A program made the position numbers and the translations under genes. The notes under the pieces were generated by a model. It saw only the letters and a list, made by a program, of their open reading frames with translations. It was not told the DNA's origin and searched no databases. A DNA stretch of 64,000 bases from Streptomyces alboflavus (GTDB taxonomy: Bacteria > Actinomycetota > Actinomycetes > Streptomycetales > Streptomycetaceae), in contig NZ_JNXT01000021.1 in the NCBI RefSeq assembly GCF_000716675.1, positions 124,001-188,000 of the forward strand. Reading direction: 5' to 3'. The number at the start of each line of letters is the position of its first letter. Positions within the stretch are counted from its first letter, which is position 1. Positions 24,843 through 33,230 of the stretch are shown piece after piece.

Positions 24843-26168
24843 TCACGTCGGGAGCCTCAGGCGCAGCGGCCCGCAGCCGATGCGGTCGGCCTCGGCGGCG
24901 ATGTAGCGCGGCATGAGCCTGCGGATGTCGGCGGCCCGGCCGCCGCCGTCCGAACGGATGAGGAAGGTGACGTCGCCGGTCTGGCAGGAGGCCTGGTACA
25001 GCGCCATGTCCTCGCGCAGGAAGCCGCGCCCCCGCACCTGGTCCTTGGTGTCTCCCTCGGCCGTGATCCGGCGGCCGCCCTCGAAGGAGAGCCCCTCGTA
25101 GAGCGCGGCGAGCCGGGAGTTCTCGACCGTCATCAGGCGCAGTTTCGGATGCCCGAACAGGACGTCCCGGTCGCAGGTCCGCACGGGTCCGCCGCCGCTG
25201 CTCACCATGGGGCGCTCGTAGCTGCTGCTCTCGCGCGAGCCGGGCAGCCTGAGCCCCTTGACGCCGCAGAACGCGTCCGGCTTCTCGTCGAGGAACCGCG
25301 CGGGGGCGGCGAGGCGGTCGGTGGGGTCGGGGAGGTCGCTGTCGCAGCCCTGGTCGGCCATGTAGTGGTTGACGAGCTTGACGACGGCGCGGGCGAGCCG
25401 GGCGCGTTCGTCGGGGTCGACGGCGTCGCGGTACGTCGTCCAGCCCGCCTCCATGTCGACGACGAGCGGGCCGTCCCGGTCGGGGGTGCGGCCCACGCAG
25501 CCCTCCGGTACGGCGAGCCACGCGCGCGTGTCCGACACCATGCCGAGCAGCCCGCCGCCCAGGGGCGTCATCCGCGCGGACAGGTACTCGTCGGCCCACA
25601 CGTCGCGATCGCCGCCGAACCGGGTGTCGAGCCGGTGCAGCTGGGCGCGGACGCGGTGGCCGCGCGGCGACCGCAGCTCGCACCGCCCCGAAGGACCGTC
25701 CGACGCGATGCGGTCGTACCCGATGTCCATCTGGGAGTACTCGATGTCCCGCTTGCCGTGGAACAGGTCCGCCACGTCGTCCTCGTCGAGCGCGCCCCAG
25801 CAGGCCTGCTCCCGCTCGAACGGCCCCGCCTCGACCTGCCAGGCCACGAGCGTCCCGCCGAGCAGCGCCCCCGCGACCGCGGCGGCGACGGCCCGCCGAC
25901 GGTGCCCTCGGCTGAGACGGCGCAGACTGCGCCAGTGCCACCAGGGCGGCGGGGCAGCGGCGATGGCGGCGGCGAGCACGCCGAGGGGCTTGTCCGCGGG
26001 GGCGGCGGGGGCGCCGTCGGTGGGCGCGCCGTCGGTGGGCGCGCCCACAGCGCCGTCGCCCTTCGCGGCGTTCACCGTGAGCGCGGCTCCCTCGGCGTCC
26101 GTGCCCTCGGCGTCCGTGTCCTCCGCGCCCTTGACGCCCTTGTTCATGGCCCTGTCCATGTCACTCAT
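24843..26168 (-). CDS. Membrane-anchored protein of unknown function (paralogue of the next gene)
   Basis: A 441-aa protein. Residues 1-75 are acidic, Ala/Gly/Asp-rich and cytoplasmic, with short tandem repeats (EDTDAEGTDAEG, GAPTDGAPTDGAPA). RRRAVAAAVAGALLGGTLVAWQVEAG near 90-115 is the only membrane helix. The exterior part has several Cys (ACWGALDEDDVADLF, GRCELRSPRGHRVRAQLHRLDTRFGG, GCDSDL, FCGVKGL, TCDRDVLFG, SCQTGDVTF), suggesting disulfides. I do not recognise the fold. It aligns with the gene upstream (CWGA...LF/GDEGFEGDD, C-L-SPRG, C-terminal IGCGPLRL versus LGCAPVAP). Its ATG overlaps that gene's TGA (ATGA). The position between the kinase and regulator genes suggests a sensory or cell-surface role. 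Confidence 0.7.
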   Translation of the reverse strand: MSDMDRAMNKGVKGAEDTDAEGTDAEGAALTVNAAKGDGAVGAPTDGAPTDGAPAAPADKPLGVLAAAIAAAPPPWWHWRSLRRLSRGHRRRAVAAAVAGALLGGTLVAWQVEAGPFEREQACWGALDEDDVADLFHGKRDIEYSQMDIGYDRIASDGPSGRCELRSPRGHRVRAQLHRLDTRFGGDRDVWADEYLSARMTPLGGGLLGMVSDTRAWLAVPEGCVGRTPDRDGPLVVDMEAGWTTYRDAVDPDERARLARAVVKLVNHYMADQGCDSDLPDPTDRLAAPARFLDEKPDAFCGVKGLRLPGSRESSSYERPMVSSGGGPVRTCDRDVLFGHPKLRLMTVENSRLAALYEGLSFEGGRRITAEGDTKDQVRGRGFLREDMALYQASCQTGDVTFLIRSDGGGRAADIRRLMPRYIAAEADRIGCGPLRLRLPT

Positions 26169-27418
26169 CGACGGCCCCCCTCCGCGTCGGTGGTCGGCGC
26201 GACCGGTGCGCAGCCGAGGCGCCGCGCCACCGCGTTGGTGAACGTGGCGAAGTAGTCGGACGTGGCCCCCGTGGGCGTGCCCAGCAGCAGGAACGCCGTG
26301 GGGCGCCCGGCGCACTCGGCGCGCACGAAGCGCCGGTCGGCGGCGAAGTCACCGGTGCCCCGCCAGCCCTTCGCGGGCGCCTCGGTCGTGGCCACGCCGT
26401 CCAGGAGGCGCGTGAGCCGGGGCTCACGCACCATCACGGCGTCGAACAGCGGCTGGTCGCTGCGCTCCCCCAGGCGCACGGAGCGGGCGATCCGCGCCGA
26501 GCAGGACTGGAGGTCCTCATTGACCGCGCCGACCTGGTACACCAGGCGCATCGCGGTCTCCTTGGTGAGGTCGGCGCGGACGTCGAGGCCGGGGATGCGG
26601 CAGACGGGGCCGCGGGAGAAGGTGTCCGCGCGCTCGGGCAGCTCGGGCAGCACCGAGGTGACGCGCAGCGGCTCGGCTCCGGCGCAACCGGCGGCCTTCA
26701 TCCCCTTGTTGGCGGCGGCGACGAGGAGCTCGGCGACGTCCTGGGAGCCCCCGAGGTCGGGGACGTCGGGCACCCTGTCGTCGTCGGCCGCCTCCTCGTG
26801 GGCGTCGAGGGTGACGGCGGTCGGCCGCCCGTCGCGGGCGTCGCAGCGCTCGGGCAGGACGAGGATGCCGTGGTTGCCGTCCGCGGCGCCGGGCAGACCG
26901 CCCGGCAGGGGCATCGCGCGGTCGGCGAGATAGCCGCCGAGCCAGCTGACGCGTTGGCCCGCGGACTTGGGCGGCGGGCCGTACCGCACGCGGACGGTGG
27001 TGCGCTGCCGGTCCTTGTCGCCGTCGCTGAACGTGTGGCTGGACGCGACCGTGAGCCGGCACTCGCCGCGCGGCGAGCCGGGCGTCGGCGCGGTCCCCGT
27101 GGACGTACGGCTGCGGCCGTCGTCGCCTTCGAAGCCCTCGTCGCCGAGGACACCGGGCCCGCTGTCCTGCTCCCAGGCGCCCCAGCAGTACTGGTCCCGG
27201 CCGTCGAAGGGCCAGGTGTCCGTGGCCCAGGTGCCGAGGCCGCCCGCGAGCAGCGCGACGGCGAGGCCGGTGGCGACGGCGCCGCGCCGCGTCCGGACGA
27301 ACCGCCGTACTCGCGCGAGCCGTTGGGCGTCCGCGCCGTGCGTCCGGTCCGCCCCGCTGTCCCCCGGTATGTCCCCCGGCGCACCGCCGGACGACCCCAC
27401 TGGACTCTCCCCCGTCAC
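26165..27418 (-). CDS. Membrane-anchored protein of unknown function (paralogue of the preceding entry)
   Basis: A 417-aa protein. A Gly/Ser/Asp/Arg-rich cytoplasmic N-terminus of 43 residues precedes one helix (RRGAVATGLAVALLAGGLGTWATDTWPF). The exterior region begins with QYCWGAWEQDSGPG, which mirrors QACWGALDEDD in the downstream paralogue, and has scattered Cys (GECRLTVASS, ERCDARDG, GCAGAEPLR, VCRIPGLDV, SCSARIARS, ECAGRPTAFLLLGTP, LGCAPV). No enzymatic motif is visible. It is first in the operon that continues into the paralogue and the response regulator. A decayed version of both genes, in the same order, is present at 31660-32336. Confidence 0.7.
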   Translation of the reverse strand: MTGESPVGSSGGAPGDIPGDSGADRTHGADAQRLARVRRFVRTRRGAVATGLAVALLAGGLGTWATDTWPFDGRDQYCWGAWEQDSGPGVLGDEGFEGDDGRSRTSTGTAPTPGSPRGECRLTVASSHTFSDGDKDRQRTTVRVRYGPPPKSAGQRVSWLGGYLADRAMPLPGGLPGAADGNHGILVLPERCDARDGRPTAVTLDAHEEAADDDRVPDVPDLGGSQDVAELLVAAANKGMKAAGCAGAEPLRVTSVLPELPERADTFSRGPVCRIPGLDVRADLTKETAMRLVYQVGAVNEDLQSCSARIARSVRLGERSDQPLFDAVMVREPRLTRLLDGVATTEAPAKGWRGTGDFAADRRFVRAECAGRPTAFLLLGTPTGATSDYFATFTNAVARRLGCAPVAPTTDAEGGRR

Positions 27419-27561
27419 GTTCTTCGCCCTCCGAACTCTCCGTGGTGTGGCGGCTGATCGTACAGAAGGTGTGCGGAAGCGAAGTCACCAGGTCGCCAGG
27501 TCCACGACAGCCTCGCCATCAGGCGGGCGACAGGGCCGCCGCCCCGGCGAAGGACCGGCCG

Positions 27562-28836
27562 TCAGGCCCAGGGCAGCCAGGCCTCCACCACGAAGCTCCC
27601 GCCGGGACCGCCGCCGTGGGTGAGCCGGCCGCCCGCGAGCGCGGCGCGTTCGGTGAGGCCGATGAGGCCCTGGCCGGAGCCGGGCACCTGCGGCACCTCG
27701 CCGGGGGGCGGCGGATTGCGCACGGACAGGGTGAGGCCCTCGCCGGGCGCGCCCGCGACGGCGACGGTGACCTCGGCGCCGGGCGCGTGCTTGCGGGCGT
27801 TGGTCAGGCCTTCCTGGGCGATGCGGTACGCGGTGCGGCCGACGGCGGCGGGCACGGTCTCCGGGTCGGGGACGCGCAGGTCGAGGACGACCTTCATGCC
27901 GGCTTCCCGGGACTCGGCGACGAGCGTGTCGAGGGCGGCGAGGGTGGGCTGCGGCCGCCCCGAAGCGTCCGCGTCGCCGCCGCGCAGGACGCCGATGACC
28001 TGCCGCAGGTCCTGCAGGGCCTCGTGCGCGCTCTCCCGGATGACCCCGGCCGCCCGCGCGACCTCCTCACGGGGCGCGTCGGGCCGGAACTCCAGGGCGC
28101 CCGCGTGCACGCTGAGCAGGGTGAGGCGGTGGGCGAGGACGTCGTGCATCTCGCGGGCGATGGCCTCGCGGGCGAGCTGCTGGGCCTTCTCGGCGCGCAG
28201 CGCGGCCTCGTTCTCGGCGCGCCGGGCACGGTCGCGCAGGGCGAGCAGGAGCTGGCGCCGGGAGCGGACGAACATGCCCCAGGCGACGGTGGTCGCGGCG
28301 AACAGCGAGGTGAGGACGATCGAGAGGACGTAGGGCAGGTCCGGGTCGGGCCGCCACCAGTAGAAGGGCACCATCAGCGCCACGGCGGCGCCGACGAGCC
28401 AGGCGGAGTACTTCCAGGGCCGGTGCACGGCGATCGTGAAGTAGGCGACGAGGGCCGCGCCGCCCGCGGTGTTGGACAGCAGGCTGACGGCGACCATCGC
28501 GACGGCGAACCCCACCGGCCAGCGCCTGCGCAGCCACACCCCGGCGCAGGCGAGCGCGCCGAGCAGATGGTCGAGCGCGGCCCAGCCGTCGGAGACGGTG
28601 GGGTTGTGCTGCACCTCGTCGCTGATGACCAGGCCGAGGAAGACGGCGATCAGGAAGCAGGCGAAGTCGACCATCCAGTCGCGCACGGTCCGCTTGTACC
28701 GCCCGGTCCTGCCGGTGGCCCGGTCCGGATCGAGCTCGGCGGCGACCGCCGAGGGCAGGAACCACTGCCTGCGGGCCACGGGCTCCGCCCCGGCCGCGAC
28801 GTCTGGCGTGCCCGCGGGCTCCGTACGACTCTTCAC
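27562..28836 (-). CDS. NarL-type sensor histidine kinase (HisKA_3)
   Basis: A 424-aa kinase. Four to five membrane helices span residues 52-190 (MVDFACFLIAVFLGLVISDE, LLGALACAGVWL, VGFAVAMVAVSLLS, SAWLVGAAVALMVPFY, LSIVLTSLFAATTVAWGMF). A short coiled coil (LRDRARRAENEAALRAEKAQQLAREAIAREM) leads to His231 in REMHDVLAHRLTLL, the HisKA_3 phosphoacceptor box. The HATPase domain has an N-box QEGLTNARKHAPGAEV and G-boxes GSGQGLIGLTERAALAGG and GGPGGSFVV. There is no extracellular sensor domain, so it may sense within the membrane or through the neighbouring membrane proteins. It is expected to phosphorylate the response regulator encoded at 24124-24792. Confidence 0.92.
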   Translation of the reverse strand: MKSRTEPAGTPDVAAGAEPVARRQWFLPSAVAAELDPDRATGRTGRYKRTVRDWMVDFACFLIAVFLGLVISDEVQHNPTVSDGWAALDHLLGALACAGVWLRRRWPVGFAVAMVAVSLLSNTAGGAALVAYFTIAVHRPWKYSAWLVGAAVALMVPFYWWRPDPDLPYVLSIVLTSLFAATTVAWGMFVRSRRQLLLALRDRARRAENEAALRAEKAQQLAREAIAREMHDVLAHRLTLLSVHAGALEFRPDAPREEVARAAGVIRESAHEALQDLRQVIGVLRGGDADASGRPQPTLAALDTLVAESREAGMKVVLDLRVPDPETVPAAVGRTAYRIAQEGLTNARKHAPGAEVTVAVAGAPGEGLTLSVRNPPPPGEVPQVPGSGQGLIGLTERAALAGGRLTHGGGPGGSFVVEAWLPWA

Positions 28837-29015
28837 CCGACAAATCTACGCACCGTACGGCGCCGCACCCGGCCCCCGAACGTGATCATCGACGAAAGTC
28901 GGAGCGTCCGAGACTTTGGGCGCACGGGCCGGGCGCCGGTGTGCGCCTTGGGACGGGCGAGGCCGCGCCCCGCGGCCGATGTGCGCGCGGGGCCGCGGGA
29001 CGAGGCTGTTGTGCC

Positions 29016-29222
29016 ATGAAACAGCTGCTGGAGTTTCTCGGTGTGATCCTGCTGATCCAGGGCGCGGTGGGCCTGTTGAACGAGCTCACCGGCTGGCTCG
29101 GCGGGTGGGGCGCGGTACAGCACCTGGCCTTCGTCGACGGCTACGAGCTGTACCTGAGCATCGCGATGATCGTCCTCGCGTGCGCGCTCTTCGCCGCGGC
29201 GGAGAGCCGCAGGTTCGGCTGA
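29016..29222 (+). CDS. Small two-helix membrane protein
   Basis: A 68-aa protein. Two predicted helices (LLEFLGVILLIQGAVGLLNELTG and LYLSIAMIVLACALFAAAES) are joined by a short loop with GGWGAVQHLAFVDGYE. The C-terminus SRRFG is basic, as for a cytoplasmic tail. No function is recognised. ATG 29016 is chosen because an in-frame reading from 28941 would add an Arg/Gly-rich leader of non-coding character. It is divergent from the histidine kinase gene (180 bp between starts) and convergent with the RNase gene. Confidence 0.65.
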   Translation: MKQLLEFLGVILLIQGAVGLLNELTGWLGGWGAVQHLAFVDGYELYLSIAMIVLACALFAAAESRRFG

Positions 29223-29268
29223 GCCCGGGCGCGCGCCCCGGCCCGGCCGGGCCCCGCCCCGAACGTGA

Positions 29269-29694
29269 TCAGCAGCCGCGGTCGACGAGGTCGAACGAAC
29301 GGTAGTGGTCGGCGGTGTAGTAGTCCTCCTGCTGGGACTCACCGGTGACGATGCGGCGCGCGCCCCGGTTCGGGGAGCCCGGCGTCTTGACGGTGTACTC
29401 GTGGTAGTAGCCGTTGTTCTGCTGGGGCAGGATGCCTTCCCTGTTCTGGAAGACGGTGCCGTCCTGCGGGTACGGGAACGGGCCGCCCCGCTCGATCAGT
29501 TCGAGCGTGTCGTGCGCCTGGGACGGCAGGTCGGAGTAGCAGATCTCGCCTACGGCGGCGGCCGAGAGCCCGGCGGGCGCGACGGCGGCGACCGTGCGGG
29601 GGGCCGCGGTGTCCGCGGTGGCGGTGACGGAGCCGCCGACGAGCAGGGCGGCGGCGAGGGCAGTGACACTGAGGATCCGTGGGGGGATTCGCAT
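29269..29694 (-). CDS. Secreted guanyl-specific ribonuclease (RNase Sa family)
   Basis: A 141-aa precursor. Residues 1-27 form a Sec signal (ILSVTALAAALLVGGSVTATA). Residues 46-141 follow RNase Sa closely: ICYSDLPSQAHDTLELI, GPFPYPQDGTVFQNRE, YYHEYTVKTPG, RGARRIVTG, QEDYYTADHY. Using an offset of 45, the catalytic residues of RNase Sa map to Glu99 (general base), Arg110, Arg114 and His130 (general acid), and the disulfide to Cys52-Cys141, the last residue. All are present, so the enzyme should be active and cleave RNA after G outside the cell. No barstar-like inhibitor gene is adjacent, as usual for this secreted group. Confidence 0.95.
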   Translation of the reverse strand: MRIPPRILSVTALAAALLVGGSVTATADTAAPRTVAAVAPAGLSAAAVGEICYSDLPSQAHDTLELIERGGPFPYPQDGTVFQNREGILPQQNNGYYHEYTVKTPGSPNRGARRIVTGESQQEDYYTADHYRSFDLVDRGC

Positions 29695-29797
29695 GCCCCC
29701 AGGATGACGCGCGTAGAGGTTGATGTGTCAACGTCAAGTGCATCGAATTTTCCGGAAGTTAACTTCCTCCCCGGAGCCCTCACAGTGCCGCCGCGCG

Positions 29798-30406
29798 TCA
29801 GTAACTGCCGTATTCCGGGCGGCCGTCGCGCTCGTAGCTGTTGATGGCGACACCCCTGGACGTCGTACGCGAGCCCGTGTGCCGGAACGCGGTGGGCAGG
29901 GCGCCGTCCGCGAAGAAGCGCTTGCCGGTACCGAGGACCACGGGGAACGTCAGCAGATGGAGCGTGTCGATCAGTTCGTGCTCCAGGAGGGACTGCGCGA
30001 GGCCCGCGCTGCCGTGCACTTGGAGCTCGCGGCCCGGCCGCTCCTTGAGCGCGGTGACGTCCTTGACCAGGTCCTCGCGGCCGATGATCTCGGTGCCCTG
30101 CCAGTCGGCGCCGGTCAGCGTGGTGCTCGCGACGTACTTCGGCAGGGAGTTCAGGCGGGAGGCGATGGGGTCGGCGGGGTCAGTCATCTTCGGCCAGTAC
30201 GAGGCGAAGATGTCGTACGTCCCGCGCCCGAGTAGGAAGGCGTCCGCCCGGTCGAAGACCTCCGTGACGAACGCGATGAAGCCCTCGTCCCCGTAGGGGA
30301 ACGACCAGCCGCCGTGCGTGAAGCCGCCGCTGGTGTCCTCCTCCGGGCCGCCCGGGCCCTGGATGACGCCGTCGAGGGTGAGGAACTGGGTGAGCGTGAT
30401 CTTCAT
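29798..30406 (-). CDS. Dihydrofolate reductase / RibD-C family protein
   Basis: A 202-aa protein. MKITLTQFLTLDGVIQGPGGPEED is the typical N-terminus of the DHFR-like RibD C-terminal family, followed by FLLGRGTYDIFASYWP, the NADPH-binding region (GRELQVHGSAGLAQSLLEHELIDTLHLLTFPVVLGTGKRFF) and a short C-terminal strand. These stand-alone proteins bind NADPH; substrates are mostly unknown and they are not the cell's main DHFR. It is divergent from the SDR gene, with a 274-bp region between them that has no other gene. Confidence 0.88.
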   Translation of the reverse strand: MKITLTQFLTLDGVIQGPGGPEEDTSGGFTHGGWSFPYGDEGFIAFVTEVFDRADAFLLGRGTYDIFASYWPKMTDPADPIASRLNSLPKYVASTTLTGADWQGTEIIGREDLVKDVTALKERPGRELQVHGSAGLAQSLLEHELIDTLHLLTFPVVLGTGKRFFADGALPTAFRHTGSRTTSRGVAINSYERDGRPEYGSY

Positions 30407-30627
30407 GGTGTGACCTCTCGGGACGGCCGCGGCGCCCGCGGCGTGGTCTTCCTTGTACTCACCTACTCAGACCGCCACCCGCCCCGAAAGTCATCGGCGC
30501 CCCCAGCATCCCCTCCCCCGCACCTCGCCCCCGGCATCCCCGTCCGTTTACCGCCAGCCGCCGCCCGTGCCCGCGGCTTTGATGGAACACGTCGAAGCGG
30601 TTGAAGCCGCAAGCACTTTTCCCGAAC

Positions 30628-30666
30628 GCATTCCGCGAACGAATTCCGCGGACGAATTCCGAGAAC
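30628..30666. repeat. Three tandem 13-bp repeats just upstream of the SDR gene
   Basis: GCATTCCGCGAAC (30628-30640), GAATTCCGCGGAC (30641-30653) and GAATTCCGAGAAC (30654-30666) lie head to tail and end 14 bp before the SDR ATG. A 13-bp period is off helical phase. They occupy the expected 5' leader, so they may affect transcription, RNA structure or translation. Confidence 0.85.
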
Positions 30667-30680
30667 GAAGAGGTACGGAC

Positions 30681-31421
30681 ATGTCTTCTCTGACCGGCAA
30701 GACGGCTCTGGTCACCGGCGGCAGCCGCGGCATCGGCGCGGCGACGGCCCTGCGGCTCGCCCAGGAGGGCGCCGACGTGGCCGTCACCTACGTCCAGGGC
30801 GAGGACGCCGCCCGCGAGGTCGTCGCCAAGATCGAGTCGATGGGGCGGCGCGGGTTCGCGATCCGCGCCGACGCGGCCGACGCCGGGGACGCCGCGGGCG
30901 CCGTGGAGCGGGCCGCCGACGACCTCGGCGGCCTGGACATCCTCGTCAACAACGCCGGCGCGGGGGTGCTCGGGCCCGTCGGGGACCTCGCCCTCGCCGA
31001 TGTCGACCGGGTGCTCGCCGTGAACGTGCGCGGGGTGTTCCTCGCCTCCCAGGCGGCGGCCGGGCTGATGCGGCGTGGTGGGCGCATCGTGTCCATCGGC
31101 TCCTGCATCGTGCAGCACGTGCCCGGGGCCGGCGCCACGCTGTACGCCACCAGCAAGGCCGCGCTCGTCGGGCTCACCAAGGCGTTCGCCCGCGAGCTCG
31201 GTGAGCGCGGGATCACCGTGAACCTGGTCCATCCCGGGCCCATCGACACCGACATGAACCCCGCCGACGGGCCCTACGCCGAGGCGCAGGCCGCCGGGAC
31301 GGCGCTCGGGCGCTATGGCTCCGCCGGGGAGGTGGCTTCCGCGGTGGCGTACTTGGCCGGGGGTGAGGCGGCGTATGTGACGGGGGCGGAGTTTTCGGTG
31401 GACGGGGGGCATGCGGCGTAG
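30681..31421 (+). CDS. Short-chain dehydrogenase/reductase
   Basis: A 246-aa classical SDR. TGGSRGIG at 13-20 binds NAD(P), and the Arg in that loop suggests NADP. NNAG at about 91 stabilises the central sheet. The active-site tetrad is represented by Asn in VNVRGVF, Ser in SIGSCIV, and YATSK (catalytic Tyr/Lys). HPGPIDTDMNP and the C-terminal YVTGAEFSVDGGHAA complete the family pattern. It reduces a ketone or oxidises an alcohol; substrate unknown. It is a lone gene with its own repeat-bearing leader; a Streptomyces-type hairpin follows about 80 bp downstream. Confidence 0.92.
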   Translation: MSSLTGKTALVTGGSRGIGAATALRLAQEGADVAVTYVQGEDAAREVVAKIESMGRRGFAIRADAADAGDAAGAVERAADDLGGLDILVNNAGAGVLGPVGDLALADVDRVLAVNVRGVFLASQAAAGLMRRGGRIVSIGSCIVQHVPGAGATLYATSKAALVGLTKAFARELGERGITVNLVHPGPIDTDMNPADGPYAEAQAAGTALGRYGSAGEVASAVAYLAGGEAAYVTGAEFSVDGGHAA

Positions 31422-31500
31422 TCGGTGCCGGAGCCGGACGGGCTGAAGAGGGGCGGGCGGGTGGGATATCCAGCCCCTCCGGCGTTTGAGGAGTGGGGGT

Positions 31501-31519
31501 CTGGGGGCAGAGCCCCCAG
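31501..31519. terminator. GC-rich hairpin after the SDR gene, common Streptomyces form
   Basis: CTGGGGGC (31501-31508) pairs with GCCCCCAG (31512-31519) around AGA. The flanking GGCGTTTGAGGAG...GGGGGT context is one I recognise as a recurring terminator-like element of Streptomyces genomes. It lies 80 bp past the SDR stop. Confidence 0.7.
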
Positions 31520-31659
31520 CTTCGGGAAGGGGCGGGATCGGGGAAGGCCCCGTAGGGCTCCGCCTCAGCCTCCCCCAGCTCCCGGTACCGCGCCGTCAGC
31601 ACCCCCGCACCAACCGCCGTAGGCGAGCCGTACAGCCGCAGCCGGGAAATCCCCCGCCC

Positions 31660-31965
31660 GGACGGGTCGGCGGCGAGGGGCCCGTGTCTCGGCCGGCCCT
31701 CCCCGCGCCGCCGAACCGGGTGTCGAGCTGGTGGACGCGGGCCGTGAGGCGGCGGCCGCGCGGGGACTTCGGGACGCACTCCCCGGAGGGCCCGTCGGCG
31801 CCGATGCGGTCCGAAGTCACCGGTGTCTCATCCGAAGTCACCGGTGTCTCAAAGGACTCGATGTCCCGCTTGCCGTCGAAGGGGTCCGCCACGTCGTCCT
31901 CGTCGAGCGCGCCACAGGCGGCCCCGGGTGAAGCTGCGCCAGTGCCACCAGGGGCGCCGCGGCTC
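31660..31965 (-). pseudogene. Decayed fragment of a copy of the 24843-26168 membrane-protein gene
   Basis: Translated pieces match the intact gene in order but in more than one frame. PWWHWRSFTRG matches PWWHWRSLRRLSRG. CGALDEDDVADPFDGKRDIES matches CWGALDEDDVADLFHGKRDIE. DRIGADGPSGECVPKSPRGRRLTARVHQLDTRFGG matches DRIASDGPSGRCELRSPRGHRVRAQLHRLDTRFGG. The membrane helix is missing, the open frame shifts, and the match ends after DTRFGG, about half of the intact protein. A 20-21-bp direct duplication adds the repeated peptide TPVTSDE in the middle. The short open frame at 31596-31892 should not be called a gene. Confidence 0.8.
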
Positions 31966-31999
31966 AGGAGCGGCGGCCCCCGCGCACCGGCCCGTACGA

Positions 32000-32336
32000 C
32001 CTGGTGGGCGTAGCCGAAGACGCCGGTGCCGTGCCAGCCGCGCGGGCGCCTCGTGGCCCGTCACGCCGTCGAGGAGCGCGCCGAGCCGTGGTCCGCGGAC
32101 CATCAGGGCGTCGAGGTGACCTTGACGGTGGTGTGCCGGGTGCTCGTGCCGCCGTCGTAGGCCGTGTCCTTCGACTTCAGCGTGAGCGTGCACTGCCCGG
32201 TCGGCCGTTTCGGGGCCGGCGCGGTCCCCTCCGACGTACGGCTGCGGGCGTCGTCGCCCTCGAAGCCCGCGCCGCCCAGGGCGGCACCGCTCCGGGTGCG
32301 TGTCCGTCCTCGTGCTCCCGACGGCCGTTCCGTCAT
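32000..32336 (-). pseudogene. Decayed fragment of a copy of the 26165-27418 membrane-protein gene
   Basis: Starting near an ATG at 32336 (MTERPSG), the helix-coding region is missing and the frame jumps to GFEGDDARSRTSEGTAPAPKRPTGQCTLTL, which matches GFEGDDGRSRTSTGTAPTPGSPRGECRLTV of the intact gene. The next match, LMVRGPRLGALLDGVTGHEAPA (intact: VMVREPRLTRLLDGVATTEAPA), is in another frame and directly abuts, so about 200 residues are deleted. GWHGTGVF matches GWRGTGDF in a third frame. Order and strand relative to the adjacent fragment are as in the intact pair. Confidence 0.8.
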
Positions 32337-32426
32337 GTCCGCATCACTCTCTCCCGTGTGGCGGCCGACCGTGCCCAGCGTCACGGGGGTCCCGTCGAGG
32401 AGCCCCGGGGCTACGCGGTTCTGTCT

Positions 32427-33230
32427 CTAGCTCCTGGTGTCGCGGTTGAAGATCGAGCGGGACCACAGGTAGCCGAGCAGGCTCAGGCCGAGGCACCAGG
32501 CGACGGCGATCACGCCGTCGTTGCCGATCTCGGTGCCCATCAGGAGTCCGCGCAGCGTCTCGTTGATGGGGGTGAAGGGCTGGTACTCGGCGAACCAGCG
32601 CAGTCCGGCCGGCATGGAGTCGGTGGGGACGACGGCGCTGCTGAGGAAGGGGAGGAACGTCAGCGGCATGGGAGCGTTGCTCGCGGCCTCGACGGTCTGG
32701 GACCCCAGGCCGATCGCCGCCGAGATCCAGCTGAAGGCGATGGCGAGCAGGCTGATGACGCCGATGGCGGCGAGCCACTCGACGGGGGTGGCATCGGGCC
32801 GGAAGCCCACCGCCAGCGCGACGCCGATGACCAGGACCAGGCTGATCAGGGTCTGGATGACGTTGCCCCCCACATGGCCCGTCAGCACGGAGGCGCGGGA
32901 GATGGCCATGGTGCGGAAGCGGTTGATGATGCCCTTGGTCATGTCGGAGCACACGGACACGGCGGTCGCGATGGAACTGGTGGCCACCGCCATGAGGACG
33001 AAGCCCGGGGTGACGTAGTTGGTGTAGTCGTCACGGGCGCTCCCGCCGCTCGCTCCCGGCAGGTCGACGCCGTTGCCGAGCGCGCTGCCGAAGACGTACA
33101 CGAACATCAGCAGCATCACGATCGGCATGGCGACGACGGAGACCGTCATCTGGGGATTGCGCTGCGCGTGCTTGAGGTTGCGGCGCAGCATCGCCTTCGA
33201 GTCACGCAACGCGAACGAGGAGGTACTCAT
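32427..33230 (-). CDS. ABC-2 type exporter permease (DrrB-like)
   Basis: A 267-aa protein with six predicted helices and the ABC-2 layout. An amphipathic N-terminus (DSKAMLRRNLKHAQRNPQMT) leads to TM1 (VVAMPIVMLLMFVYVFGSALG), GFVLMAVATSSIATAVSVCSDMTKGIINRFRTMAISRASVLTGH (the coupling region before TM3) and a C-terminal TPINETLRGLLMGTEIGN loop with last helix LGLSLLGYLWSRSIF. It resembles DrrB of daunorubicin exporters. ATG 33230 overlaps the ATPase stop (ATGA). It probably exports a hydrophobic compound; the NRPS product is a candidate because the operon lies next to the NRPS operon. Confidence 0.9.
   Translation of the reverse strand: MSTSSFALRDSKAMLRRNLKHAQRNPQMTVSVVAMPIVMLLMFVYVFGSALGNGVDLPGASGGSARDDYTNYVTPGFVLMAVATSSIATAVSVCSDMTKGIINRFRTMAISRASVLTGHVGGNVIQTLISLVLVIGVALAVGFRPDATPVEWLAAIGVISLLAIAFSWISAAIGLGSQTVEAASNAPMPLTFLPFLSSAVVPTDSMPAGLRWFAEYQPFTPINETLRGLLMGTEIGNDGVIAVAWCLGLSLLGYLWSRSIFNRDTRS

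Noticed and set aside
31596..31892. A possible small protein of about 98 aa
   Set aside because: It is a fragment homologous to part of the intact membrane-protein gene at 24843-26168, with frame breaks on both sides, so it is treated as a pseudogene remnant.
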